From: Clostridiales bacterium
GTDB taxonomy: Bacteria > Bacillota > Clostridia > Monoglobales > Monoglobaceae
NCBI GenBank assembly: GCA_016303265.1
Contig: JAEDLZ010000069.1
Coordinates: 1 to 7,288 of the forward strand
Direction of reading: 5' to 3'
DNA: 7,288 nucleotides
The translations under genes were made by a program, and so were the position numbers. The notes beneath the pieces are model-generated. The model made no database searches and was not told where the DNA came from. It was given only the letters and a program-made list of their open reading frames with translations. This document shows, in pieces, positions 1 to 6,513 of this stretch. Within the stretch, counting starts at the first letter, position 1; the number at the start of each line of letters is the position of its first letter.

Positions 1-1221
1 TTCCCGTTTAACTATTCGGGAAAGACAGACGCAAACGGATTTTATCTCGGCAGGGATAAATACGGCAGTAACATTATAGTGGACTTTAATAAAAGAGCAG
101 ATGACAAAACAAACGCAAATATCTTAATTCTCGGTAATTCCGGACAGGGAAAGTCATACCTCACAAAGCTGATTATAACAAATCTGCTTGAATCGGGAAT
201 GAATATAATATGCCTCGACCCGGAACACGAATATGAGGATATGGCGAATAATCTCGGCGGGTGCTTTGTCGATTTGATGTCGGGTGAATACCTTATAAAT
301 CCGCTTGAACCAAAGGCGTGGAGCGATTCTGATGACGATACCGAAATAGATGCGTCTACTCCGGAGGCATTTAAGCGGAAAACAAAACTGAGCCAACATA
401 TATCGTTTCTGCGTGATTTCTTTGCATCATACAAGGATTTTACCGATTCGCAAATTGACACGATAGAAATAATGCTTGAAAAGCTGTATCGGAAATGGAA
501 TATAAGTGACAGTACAGAATTTTCAAGGCTTAAAGCAACAGACTATCCCAAGATGAGTGATCTGTATGAATTTATTGAGGAGCAGTATAAGGACTTTGAC
601 AGAACCGATAAGCCTATTTACACTGAAAATTTACTTCAGGAAATTTTGCTCGGAATCCATTCAATGTGTGTTGGCGCTGAAAGCAAGTTCTTTAACGGGC
701 ATACAAATATCAAAACAGACAGGTTTGTGGTGTTTGGGGTGAAAGGGCTGCTACAGGCAAGTAAAAATATAAAAAATGCTTTACTGTTTAATACGCTTTC
801 ATATATGACAAATGCACTTTTAACAATTGGAAATACAGCCGGAATTATAGACGAGCTGTATCTGTTTTTGTCAAACCTTGTTGCGGTGGAATATATCAGA
901 AATGCCTCAAAGCGAGTGCGAAAAAAAGATTCGTCAATTATTCTTGCGAGTCAGAACCTTGAAGACTTTTCACTGCCCGGAATTGCGGAATATACAAAAC
1001 CGCTGTTTGCGATACCGACGCATTCGTTTTTGTTTAATGCCGGAAATATAGACTCAAAGTTCTATATGGATACATTGCAGATAGATGAGAGTGAGTTTAA
1101 TTTGATACGTTATCCGCAGAGAGGTGTATGTCTGTATAAGTGCGGAAATGAAAGATATAATCTGATGGTTATTGCACCGAAGTATAAGGAAGAACTCTTC
1201 GGAAAGGCAGGCGGAAGATAA
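1..1221 (+). CDS. VirB4-like conjugal transfer ATPase, 5' end outside window
   Basis: This is the C-terminal part (406 residues visible) of a VirB4/TraE-type ATPase, which powers assembly of and transport through the conjugative type IV secretion channel at the cytoplasmic membrane. The reading frame is open from base 1 (it begins FPFNYSGKTDANGFYLG), so the GTG at 79 is an internal valine and not the start. Walker A GNSGQGKS is at visible residues 45-52 (nt 133-156). The Walker B segment GIIDELYLF has Asp-Glu at residues 284-285 (nt 850-855), followed by a SQNLEDF segment (SQN at nt 949-957) of the kind that follows Walker B in this family. DPEHEYEDMANNLGG and FFNGHTNI are also familiar from the VirB4-like proteins of clostridial conjugative elements (CD1110-type). 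The stop overlaps the next ATG by one base (TAATG), so the downstream gene is probably translationally coupled. The family call is strong; the subgroup is from memory. Confidence 0.93.
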   Translation, partial: FPFNYSGKTDANGFYLGRDKYGSNIIVDFNKRADDKTNANILILGNSGQGKSYLTKLIITNLLESGMNIICLDPEHEYEDMANNLGGCFVDLMSGEYLINPLEPKAWSDSDDDTEIDASTPEAFKRKTKLSQHISFLRDFFASYKDFTDSQIDTIEIMLEKLYRKWNISDSTEFSRLKATDYPKMSDLYEFIEEQYKDFDRTDKPIYTENLLQEILLGIHSMCVGAESKFFNGHTNIKTDRFVVFGVKGLLQASKNIKNALLFNTLSYMTNALLTIGNTAGIIDELYLFLSNLVAVEYIRNASKRVRKKDSSIILASQNLEDFSLPGIAEYTKPLFAIPTHSFLFNAGNIDSKFYMDTLQIDESEFNLIRYPQRGVCLYKCGNERYNLMVIAPKYKEELFGKAGGR

Positions 1222-1649
1222 TGTTCAGATACGGCAGATATGTAATTAATACTAACCCCGATTATGAGAAAGCAATAGAGAACGGTGATGACATTGCAGA
1301 AATATGGTGCGAGGTATATGAGGAGTCCGATAGCGAGTTTAAGCATTGCCTTAATGAGTTTAATATGATGCCTTGCTTTGAATATGCGGAAAATACAGTA
1401 TCCGAAATTGAGAATGGAATAAAAAACATAATTGATAACGACAGTTCCTATCTTGAACTTCAAATAAAAAGCAAAAAATTTGAAAGACAGTCGGAGTTAT
1501 TTTGGCGGGCGGTTGAATACATAAAACAAAGTATCGGCGGAAGTGATATTGAAACCACACTCTCAGAGGTTCTTGGAATGACCGATGAGGAAATTGAGGA
1601 AACACTCGGTGAATCGGAGGTTCAGCAAGACGATATAATTATGTCTTAA
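1221..1649 (+). CDS. unrecognised acidic protein coupled to the VirB4-like gene
   Basis: I do not recognise this 142-residue protein. It starts at an ATG that shares one base with the VirB4 stop codon, behind only a weak purine stretch (GGAAG, about 1213-1217), so translation probably depends on coupling. It is rich in Asp and Glu, has no signal peptide or membrane segment, and looks mainly helical. The C-terminal part (residues about 94-131, containing TTLSEVLGMTDEEIEETLG) reads like one or two amphipathic helices before an acidic tail. Position between the mating-channel ATPase and the wall hydrolase suggests an accessory conjugation protein. That role is inferred from position alone; the reading frame is well supported by tight packing and by length. 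Confidence 0.75.
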   Translation: MFRYGRYVINTNPDYEKAIENGDDIAEIWCEVYEESDSEFKHCLNEFNMMPCFEYAENTVSEIENGIKNIIDNDSSYLELQIKSKKFERQSELFWRAVEYIKQSIGGSDIETTLSEVLGMTDEEIEETLGESEVQQDDIIMS

Positions 1650-1653
1650 AAGC

Positions 1654-1659
1654 AGGAGG
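1654..1659 (+). promoter_or_regulatory. ribosome binding site that fixes a TTG start
   Basis: A perfect AGGAGG lies here. It overlaps the GTG at 1659, which therefore cannot be the start, and sits 8 bases before the in-frame TTG at 1668, the usual distance. This makes TTG the likely start of the next gene. Confidence 0.8.
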
Positions 1660-1667
1660 TGTCGGAG

Positions 1668-2303
1668 TTGAAAAGAGATTATTTTAACACATTTGAAGAA
1701 AGCGATTTCAGGATATGCGAGGATATGGAGTTTAATAGTGAAAATAAGAATATATTCATTCCAATGGAGGCGTGGTTTGATGTAGATAAAAAATTCGGAA
1801 TAAATATAATTGGCGATGACAGTGCTTGGGTAAATCTGTTTGCGGAATATAATCCTGTAATCGGCGAAATCAGAATGTTTTATGACATAGATACAGAAAA
1901 TAAAGCATTTGAGAGAGAATATGTTATGACCGATGAGGAACGCAGTACCATAACGCAGTATATCGAAAAAATGTGTATGCAGCGCCATCATGTACCCTGT
2001 ATGGAGTTTTACATAACCGAATATATTGAAACCTGCGATTGTGAGATTGATCTTGAATGCCGACAGGAAGGCAATGTATGCAGAGTATATAATACAAATG
2101 ACGGAGCCATTTTGTATCAGGAAGATATGGGCGGAAACCTTTCAAAACATATCGGTCATAAAATTGAGCTTGCCAATTACGGGGACAGCGAGTGTTACAG
2201 TATAGAGTGTATGGACTGTAACGAGGTACTGTTCAGCAGCGATGCGGAAAGAATCAGGCTTCAGGATATTGAAGATAATGACGGTCAGGAAATGCATATG
2301 TAG
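1668..2303 (+). CDS. unrecognised ICE-type protein with Cys/His-rich C-terminus
   Basis: This is a 211-residue protein of unknown function, read from TTG at 1668. The N-terminal half (about residues 30-105, with EAWFDVDKKFG and a later AEYNP) resembles a domain I have met in proteins of Firmicutes conjugative elements, possibly DUF6329, but I cannot confirm the number. The C-terminal half is rich in cysteine: a CDCEIDLEC stretch, then HIGHKIEL, then SIECMDCNEVLFSSD. The CxxC next to conserved-looking His residues could bind zinc, although a second clear CxxC in tandem is lacking. No signal peptide or membrane segment is seen, so a cytoplasmic protein is likely. It starts 18 bases after the previous stop and ends just before the hydrolase gene, so it belongs to the same operon. 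The role is unknown. Confidence 0.72.
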   Translation: MKRDYFNTFEESDFRICEDMEFNSENKNIFIPMEAWFDVDKKFGINIIGDDSAWVNLFAEYNPVIGEIRMFYDIDTENKAFEREYVMTDEERSTITQYIEKMCMQRHHVPCMEFYITEYIETCDCEIDLECRQEGNVCRVYNTNDGAILYQEDMGGNLSKHIGHKIELANYGDSECYSIECMDCNEVLFSSDAERIRLQDIEDNDGQEMHM

Positions 2304-2310
2304 GGGGTGA
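2302..2310 (+). promoter_or_regulatory. ribosome binding site favouring the second ATG
   Basis: AGGGGGTGA differs from the ideal AGGAGGTGA by one base. It touches the ATG at 2311, which is too close for initiation, but is well spaced for the in-frame ATG at 2317. The protein then begins MAVSPAVIKAA, as I recall for related element proteins. Confidence 0.65.
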
Positions 2311-2316
2311 ATGCTT

Positions 2317-3276
2317 ATGGCGGTAAGTCCGGCGGTTATAAAAGCGGCAATTACACTTGCCACAGACAAACGAATATGGATTTTGATAGGTTCAATCATA
2401 TGCGGCACTGTTCTGATGATAGTCGGGATAGTAGCCGCATTTTTGAATATCTTTTCTTTTGACGATTCGGGATCTGAAACCGCATCAGCGGCGTATGTTC
2501 AGTTTATCAATGAGATGAAATATTGTTATTCAAAGCTTGATGCGGCAACGGATAATATATCGGGGAATCTTGATAAAGATACAATCCATGCTGTGTTCTA
2601 CACTTTGTATTTCGGTGAGGACAAGCACTTGCCCGATAGCTTTTATACAGATTTTGTGGAATGTTTTTTGGTAAGAAGTACAGATGAAGACGGTAACGAA
2701 GTCATCAGTCAGTGCGGACTGAATGAAGCATTGGCAAGAGTGGCAGCGGTAACCGGCAAGGCAACGGATAACATAACCCAACAGCAGGTAAATGAACTTT
2801 GCTCTGTTCTGCGTTTTGGAATGGCAAGCGCCGGAGATGACGGTAATACATATATGGGACCGGTGCCGGGAGCATATTCCGATGCGACATTTGCAAAGCT
2901 TATGGAGGAGGCGACAAAATATATCGGATACCCGTATGTGTGGGGCGGCTCAAGTCCCTCAACATCATTTGACTGCAGCGGTTTTGTGTGTTGGTCTTAT
3001 ACGCATTCGGGAGTATATAACCTGCCGAGAACAACGGCGCAGGGGATATATAACCAGTGCGCAAAAATTTCAAAGGCAGACGCAAAACCGGGAGATTTGG
3101 TGCTCTTTACGAGAACGTATGTGTCAAGTGAACCGGTAACACATATCGGTATATACGTGGGCGAAAATCAAATGTTACATTGCGGAAATCCGATAAAGTA
3201 TGCGTCAATAGAAACCGACTATTGGAGCAGTCATTTCTATGCTATGGGCAGACTGCCAATCGGCAGCGGAGAATAG
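2317..3276 (+). CDS. membrane-anchored NlpC/P60 peptidoglycan hydrolase
   Basis: This is a 319-residue cell-wall endopeptidase of the NlpC/P60 (peptidase C40) family, expected to cut peptide stems in peptidoglycan so that the conjugation channel can cross the wall, the role given to Tn916 Orf14/CwlT-type proteins. A short N-terminal stretch with TDKR is followed by one membrane segment (about residues 20-46, IWILIGSIICGTVLMIVGIV), placing the rest outside the cell. The catalytic domain covers about 191-317: Cys220 in FDCSGFV, His276 in VTHIGIYVG, and a likely third polar residue, His288 in MLHCGNP. Residues about 55-185 lie between membrane segment and NlpC domain. I see no lysozyme-like motifs there, unlike the two-enzyme CwlT, so this region is unassigned. 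The start was chosen by ribosome binding site spacing. The gene follows the previous one by 13 bases. Confidence 0.92.
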   Translation: MAVSPAVIKAAITLATDKRIWILIGSIICGTVLMIVGIVAAFLNIFSFDDSGSETASAAYVQFINEMKYCYSKLDAATDNISGNLDKDTIHAVFYTLYFGEDKHLPDSFYTDFVECFLVRSTDEDGNEVISQCGLNEALARVAAVTGKATDNITQQQVNELCSVLRFGMASAGDDGNTYMGPVPGAYSDATFAKLMEEATKYIGYPYVWGGSSPSTSFDCSGFVCWSYTHSGVYNLPRTTAQGIYNQCAKISKADAKPGDLVLFTRTYVSSEPVTHIGIYVGENQMLHCGNPIKYASIETDYWSSHFYAMGRLPIGSGE

Positions 3277-3288
3277 AGAGGGGGCATT

Positions 3289-3510
3289 ATGATTACAGTA
3301 AGTATAAACAGAGCCTATGAAAATCTTGCAAATGCAATTATCATACAAGCAGTCAAGGACATACGTATAGGAAACTGCTACTCGCGCCGTGCAAAAACTT
3401 TTTTGAAATCGGAGTGGTGCAGAGATTTGTCAAAGGTTGACGGCAGAATGATACTTAAAAGGCTCGAAGATGAGAAATTAAGAAAACGGAGGTTAATGCA
3501 GAATGAATAA
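3289..3510 (+). CDS. small basic protein of mobile-element type
   Basis: This 73-residue protein starts at ATG 3289 behind an AGAGGGGG ribosome binding site, 12 bases after the hydrolase stop, and overlaps the next gene by 8 bases. The pattern YENLANAIIIQAVKDIR near the N-terminus and SEWCRDLSKVDGRMILKRLEDE near the C-terminus recalls short proteins of unknown function common in Firmicutes phages and conjugative elements. The tail is strongly basic (KLRKRRL), which would suit nucleic acid contact, but no known DNA-binding fold can be named. The reading frame is supported by the ribosome binding site and by the overlap. The function is unknown. Confidence 0.75.
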   Translation: MITVSINRAYENLANAIIIQAVKDIRIGNCYSRRAKTFLKSEWCRDLSKVDGRMILKRLEDEKLRKRRLMQNE

Positions 3511-4675
3511 AAAAATTCACTTTGAAACAATACAAAAGTTGTTTAAGGAAAAATATGATGCGGAGCCGGAAGTAAAGCTCTTTGAGAACAATAAAACGGG
3601 CGAACTGTACGATGTTATTTTTGAAAAAGGGGTGGATATAGCTTTTTTTACAATGCGAAACGGCAATGAATATTTTTGTATAGATTCAAACGGAATGCCG
3701 CTTGATGACGAAAAGGTATTCGGATATGTAAATGCCGCGTATGCCGAACACGATTCCGGCAAAATATTTTTTGATGCAGACGCATTGGCGTTGAATTATA
3801 GAGATACCGCAATAGATAATCATGATTTTGCAGAGCTTGAAAAAAGATTGTTTCCGCAAAGAACAAATATCATACTGAAAACCGAAAAGCTGTGCCAAAA
3901 GGAATTTCCGGTATCGCTGGTACACTTTTGTGTGGACGAGGTTGTATATGTACAAGACAGCGAGTTTGAAATAATCCGAAACGGCGAGTATTCCGATATT
4001 TTGAAAGAATACAATAAGAAAAATTACGAGCGAAGCGATAAATATACAAACGGTATTCTCATAATCAACAAAAACGGTGACGGACTTATGGTTGACACTC
4101 AGGGGTATGACTATGCAAGATACAAGGCATATGCGCCGCAGGTCGGCGAATACATAAAAAAACAGCAGACTATGGAAATGAGGCAAAGGGCAAACATCGA
4201 ACTAAACTTATATGTTCCGCTCAATGTGACAAGATGGGATTATGAGTGTGATGCGGAGGAGAGCGTGGACGAAAACGATTATGTTGCCGAAATCAGAGAA
4301 GCTGTTCAGCGTGAAAACAGGTTTGAAACGGAACGGGGCTTGGCAGAATATCTTGATGCAGGAAAGGTTAAGGAAAAAGTATATAAGATTACCCCGGCAG
4401 TGGAAATGTATAACGGGAAACTGCTTGGAGTTGCAAAATGTCTGCTCACAGAAAACTTGGATGCGGAGGAACTTGACAATCTTAAAGAATACTGCGTCGG
4501 ACAATTTTCGGACGGCTGGGGTGAGGGCTTTGAACAGCGCGAAATATCAACCTCGGACGGGAATATATATGTTCATTTCTGGGAGTATTCAAATACATAT
4601 TACATCAAAACCGAGGAAGAACTGAAACAAGACTTTGAGCAGGGACAGGGTATGCAACCAATGCAGGGGATGTAG
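3503..4675 (+). CDS. unrecognised 390-residue ICE protein with GWGEGFEQR-type C-terminal domain
   Basis: This 390-residue protein starts at ATG 3503, 10 bases after GGAGG (3488-3492) inside the end of the previous gene. Two regions can be told apart. Residues 1 to about 265 are an unassigned mixed domain with segments such as NGILIINKNGDGLMVDTQG and YARYKAYAPQVGEYI. Residues about 275-380 form a second domain (GLAEYLDAGKVKEKVYKI, then LKEYCVGQFSDGWGEGFEQ from about residue 325) that I recall as a recurring C-terminal module in uncharacterised proteins of Firmicutes conjugative elements. The last ten residues are Gln/Met/Gly-rich (GQGMQPMQGM). No membrane segment or signal peptide is seen. It is the last gene before the terminator at 4700-4727. 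The function is unknown, and I do not assign a DUF number. Confidence 0.82.
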   Translation: MNKKIHFETIQKLFKEKYDAEPEVKLFENNKTGELYDVIFEKGVDIAFFTMRNGNEYFCIDSNGMPLDDEKVFGYVNAAYAEHDSGKIFFDADALALNYRDTAIDNHDFAELEKRLFPQRTNIILKTEKLCQKEFPVSLVHFCVDEVVYVQDSEFEIIRNGEYSDILKEYNKKNYERSDKYTNGILIINKNGDGLMVDTQGYDYARYKAYAPQVGEYIKKQQTMEMRQRANIELNLYVPLNVTRWDYECDAEESVDENDYVAEIREAVQRENRFETERGLAEYLDAGKVKEKVYKITPAVEMYNGKLLGVAKCLLTENLDAEELDNLKEYCVGQFSDGWGEGFEQREISTSDGNIYVHFWEYSNTYYIKTEEELKQDFEQGQGMQPMQGM

Positions 4676-4699
4676 AAAATTTAATACACAAAAACAATC

Positions 4700-4727
4700 G
4701 GCGGGGCAGAAATGCTCCGTCTTTTTT
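4700..4727 (+). terminator. intrinsic terminator with GAAA tetraloop
   Basis: GGCGGGGCA (4700-4708) pairs with TGCTCCGTC (4713-4721) in a 9 bp stem with two G-U pairs. The loop is GAAA (4709-4712), a stable GNRA tetraloop, and six T follow (4722-4727). It would end the upstream operon. The next start codon is only 18 bases away, so it also sits in the leader of the methyltransferase gene. Confidence 0.87.
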
Positions 4728-4745
4728 GTTTGGGAGGAGGCTTAA

Positions 4746-5846
4746 ATGAGATATGAACTCATTTGTTTCTGTGAGATAGATAAGGAGGCGGTTAAAAGTT
4801 ACTGTGCCATACACAATGCTGATGAATCCAAAAATCTCGGCGACATTGAAACAGTGTATGCAAAGGACATCGAGCCTTTTAATTTTATGGTCGGCGGCAC
4901 TCCGTGTCAGGATTTCAGCATAGGCGGTGCGAGAAAGGGCAGCATATGGGAATGCAGAAATTGCGGAAATGAATATAATCCGTTGACGGTAAATGCCGAC
5001 AGGCGAAAATGCTGTCCTGAATGCGGCAGTGAGGAAATACAAAAGACAAGGTCGTCTCTTCTTTGCGAATGGCTTCGGATACTGAAATACATAAGACCGG
5101 ATGTTGCTATATACGAAAATGTTAAAAACATAATGAGCAGTAGTTTTGAGAGAACATTCTCGATGTTTTTATACGAGCTTGAAAGCTACGGTTACAATGT
5201 GTATTACGGAGTATTAAACAGTAAGGGATACGGAATTCCGCAAAACCGTGAACGAATATATGTCGTTATTATAAAGAAAAGTATTGATAACGGAAAATTC
5301 AATTTCCCGGCGCAGGAGTATAACTACGGAAGGCTGAATGACTTTCTATTGCCGCCGGATATGTCAAAGTTTTATGAGTCGGATATTCCGGGCATATACA
5401 TTGACGGCAGTATCAAACCGTCCGTCAGAAAGATATATGAAAGGGATTTAGAAAAAATTATATCATCGGAAAAAGAAATGTATCAGTGCAGAACCGAAAG
5501 CGGATTTCAAGATTGCAAAGTAGGCATAACGGTTGCTCCGACGCTTCGGGCAGGCAATCCTCACACTGCCGTATTTGACGGAACAAGAATCAGAAAACTT
5601 ATACCGATAGAAAATGTAGTGCTTATGGGATTTGAAAAAGGCGACTATATGAAAATGAAATCGGCAGGCGTCAGCGATGCTCAAATATATAAGCAGACGG
5701 GAAATTCAATAGTTGTTAATGTGCTTGTCAGCATATATAAGCAGTTAAATGATGCAATGCCGTACTTGTTTGAGAACATACGGCTCGGAAGTTTTTTCAG
5801 CGGCATAGGAGCCTTTGAAAAAGCGTTTTTGGTTATGGATAATTAA
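4746..5846 (+). CDS. circularly permuted C5-cytosine DNA methyltransferase with zinc-ribbon insert
   Basis: This 366-residue enzyme should transfer a methyl group from AdoMet to carbon 5 of cytosine in DNA. Motifs in order: II (CEIDKEAVKSY, 9-19); III-like (NLGDI, 30-34); IV (GGTPCQDFS, catalytic Cys54); a four-cysteine insert (C70, C73, C90, C93); VI (YENV, Glu124); VIII (QNRERIY, 166-172); a variable target-recognition stretch (about 190-278); IX (RIRKLIPIE, 281-289); X (QTGNSIVVNV, 317-326); and last motif I (LGSFFSGIGAFEKAF, 347-361). Motif I is normally N-terminal. Joining the C-terminal end (KAFLVMDN) to the N-terminal end (MRYELICF) restores the usual order. ATG 4746 has a strong GGGAGGAGG ahead of it and an in-frame TAA at 4743-4745, so no longer N-terminus exists. 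All key residues are present, so activity is plausible. No endonuclease gene is nearby, which suggests an orphan methylase. The target sequence cannot be read from the protein. Confidence 0.93.
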   Translation: MRYELICFCEIDKEAVKSYCAIHNADESKNLGDIETVYAKDIEPFNFMVGGTPCQDFSIGGARKGSIWECRNCGNEYNPLTVNADRRKCCPECGSEEIQKTRSSLLCEWLRILKYIRPDVAIYENVKNIMSSSFERTFSMFLYELESYGYNVYYGVLNSKGYGIPQNRERIYVVIIKKSIDNGKFNFPAQEYNYGRLNDFLLPPDMSKFYESDIPGIYIDGSIKPSVRKIYERDLEKIISSEKEMYQCRTESGFQDCKVGITVAPTLRAGNPHTAVFDGTRIRKLIPIENVVLMGFEKGDYMKMKSAGVSDAQIYKQTGNSIVVNVLVSIYKQLNDAMPYLFENIRLGSFFSGIGAFEKAFLVMDN

Positions 5847-5850
5847 AAGA

Positions 5851-5859
5851 GAGAGGTGA
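5851..5859 (+). promoter_or_regulatory. ribosome binding site for a TTG start
   Basis: GAGAGGTGA differs from AGGAGGTGA-type consensus by one base and lies just before TTG 5864. The next in-frame TTG at 5873 is less well spaced, so 5864 is preferred. Confidence 0.65.
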
Positions 5860-5863
5860 AACT

Positions 5864-6508
5864 TTGAGATCGTTGAATGAAATATTTAGTGTGGAAGAGG
5901 TCGACTTGATGGCAGCTTATGAAAAGGCTTTCGATGTTCCGCAGGCTGAACGGATAACCGATTGGTGGGGCGACTTGGCTGTGTACGAGTTCAAACTTAA
6001 TGTAAAACCGGAACAGGCGGAGGAGAGATTAAAAAAATCACTTGCCGCAATAAATATGAGCAGAGAAGAGTATGCCAAAAATCCGTGTGCCACGCAAAAG
6101 GCACTGGCAGAAAAAATGCTTGAAAACACAAATCCCAAATTTGATTTGGTGGTTATATTTGATAAGCCTGTACTGTTCACCTGTGAGAGACTCAACAGAA
6201 ACATTCCGATAGAGGGTGTATACTATTATGATATTCGCCACGATGATGAATGCAGGGGTGATATGGCACAGCTTAAAGACAGAGTTATGGTTAATCATTG
6301 GGGAACTGTTATCAGCAAAGAAAGGTTTGAGCCGAGAGAAGTAGGAGACAAAATATTCACAACGGCAGAGGGCATTGATATGGACGAGAGTGATTATAAT
6401 TACCTCGGCGAAACGCTTTCCGTCAGTGAATATCTTGAAAAATATGACGAACTCGTCAGAGAATACTGTGAGCCGAAAGAGGAAAATAATTTGGAAATGG
6501 GGATGTGA
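5864..6508 (+). CDS. LPD28-like domain protein
   Basis: This is a 214-residue protein starting at TTG 5864, 17 bases after the methyltransferase stop and so probably cotranscribed with it. The C-terminal part (about residues 103-191) matches what I remember of LPD28, a large polyvalent protein-associated domain: VLFTCERLNRNIPIEGVYYY, then a Asp-rich DIRHDDECRGD, then VMVNHWGTVISKE, and finally YLGETLSVSEYL. LPD domains are found in large multi-domain proteins of conjugative elements and phages as well as in small stand-alone proteins; their activity is not known. The N-terminal 100 residues (MRSLNEIFSVEEVDLMAAYE onward, including a lysine- and alanine-rich helical stretch at 50-88) are unassigned. 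No membrane segment is present. The domain call is from motif memory. Confidence 0.78.
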   Translation: MRSLNEIFSVEEVDLMAAYEKAFDVPQAERITDWWGDLAVYEFKLNVKPEQAEERLKKSLAAINMSREEYAKNPCATQKALAEKMLENTNPKFDLVVIFDKPVLFTCERLNRNIPIEGVYYYDIRHDDECRGDMAQLKDRVMVNHWGTVISKERFEPREVGDKIFTTAEGIDMDESDYNYLGETLSVSEYLEKYDELVREYCEPKEENNLEMGM

Positions 6509-6510
6509 TT
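6499..6510 (+). promoter_or_regulatory. extended ribosome binding site favouring TTG 6514
   Basis: GGGGATGTGATT matches the extended consensus AAGGAGGTGATT at nine of twelve positions. It spans the GTG at 6505 and the previous stop codon, and is well spaced for the in-frame TTG at 6514, which is therefore the better start. Confidence 0.55.
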
Positions 6511-6513
6511 TCT

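Noticed and set aside
79..81. GTG at 79 as the start of the VirB4-like gene
   Set aside because: The frame is open to base 1 and the residues before it fit the family (FNYSGKTDANGFYLGRDKYG), so the gene is cut by the window edge.
1659..1661. GTG 1659 as start of the 211-residue protein
   Set aside because: It overlaps the AGGAGG itself; TTG 1668 has the right spacing.
4676..4745. Missing N-terminus of the methylase hidden upstream by a frameshift
   Set aside because: The upstream bases hold a terminator and a ribosome binding site, with an in-frame TAA at 4743-4745; no frame encodes a motif I there.
5772..5846. The motif I at the end of the methylase as the start of a separate second methylase gene
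   Set aside because: It is in frame with the body, has no start codon of its own with a ribosome binding site, and is followed at once by a stop and by an unrelated gene.
42..6298. Open frames on the minus strand across the coding genes
   Set aside because: They lie opposite well-supported plus-strand genes, show no recognisable domains, and do not form a spaced operon with ribosome binding sites.
4746..6508. A prophage origin for the methylase region
   Set aside because: No phage structural or lysis genes are present; the VirB4, NlpC/P60, LPD28-like and DUF6103-like neighbours point to a conjugative element, although a phage ancestor of the methylase cannot be ruled out.
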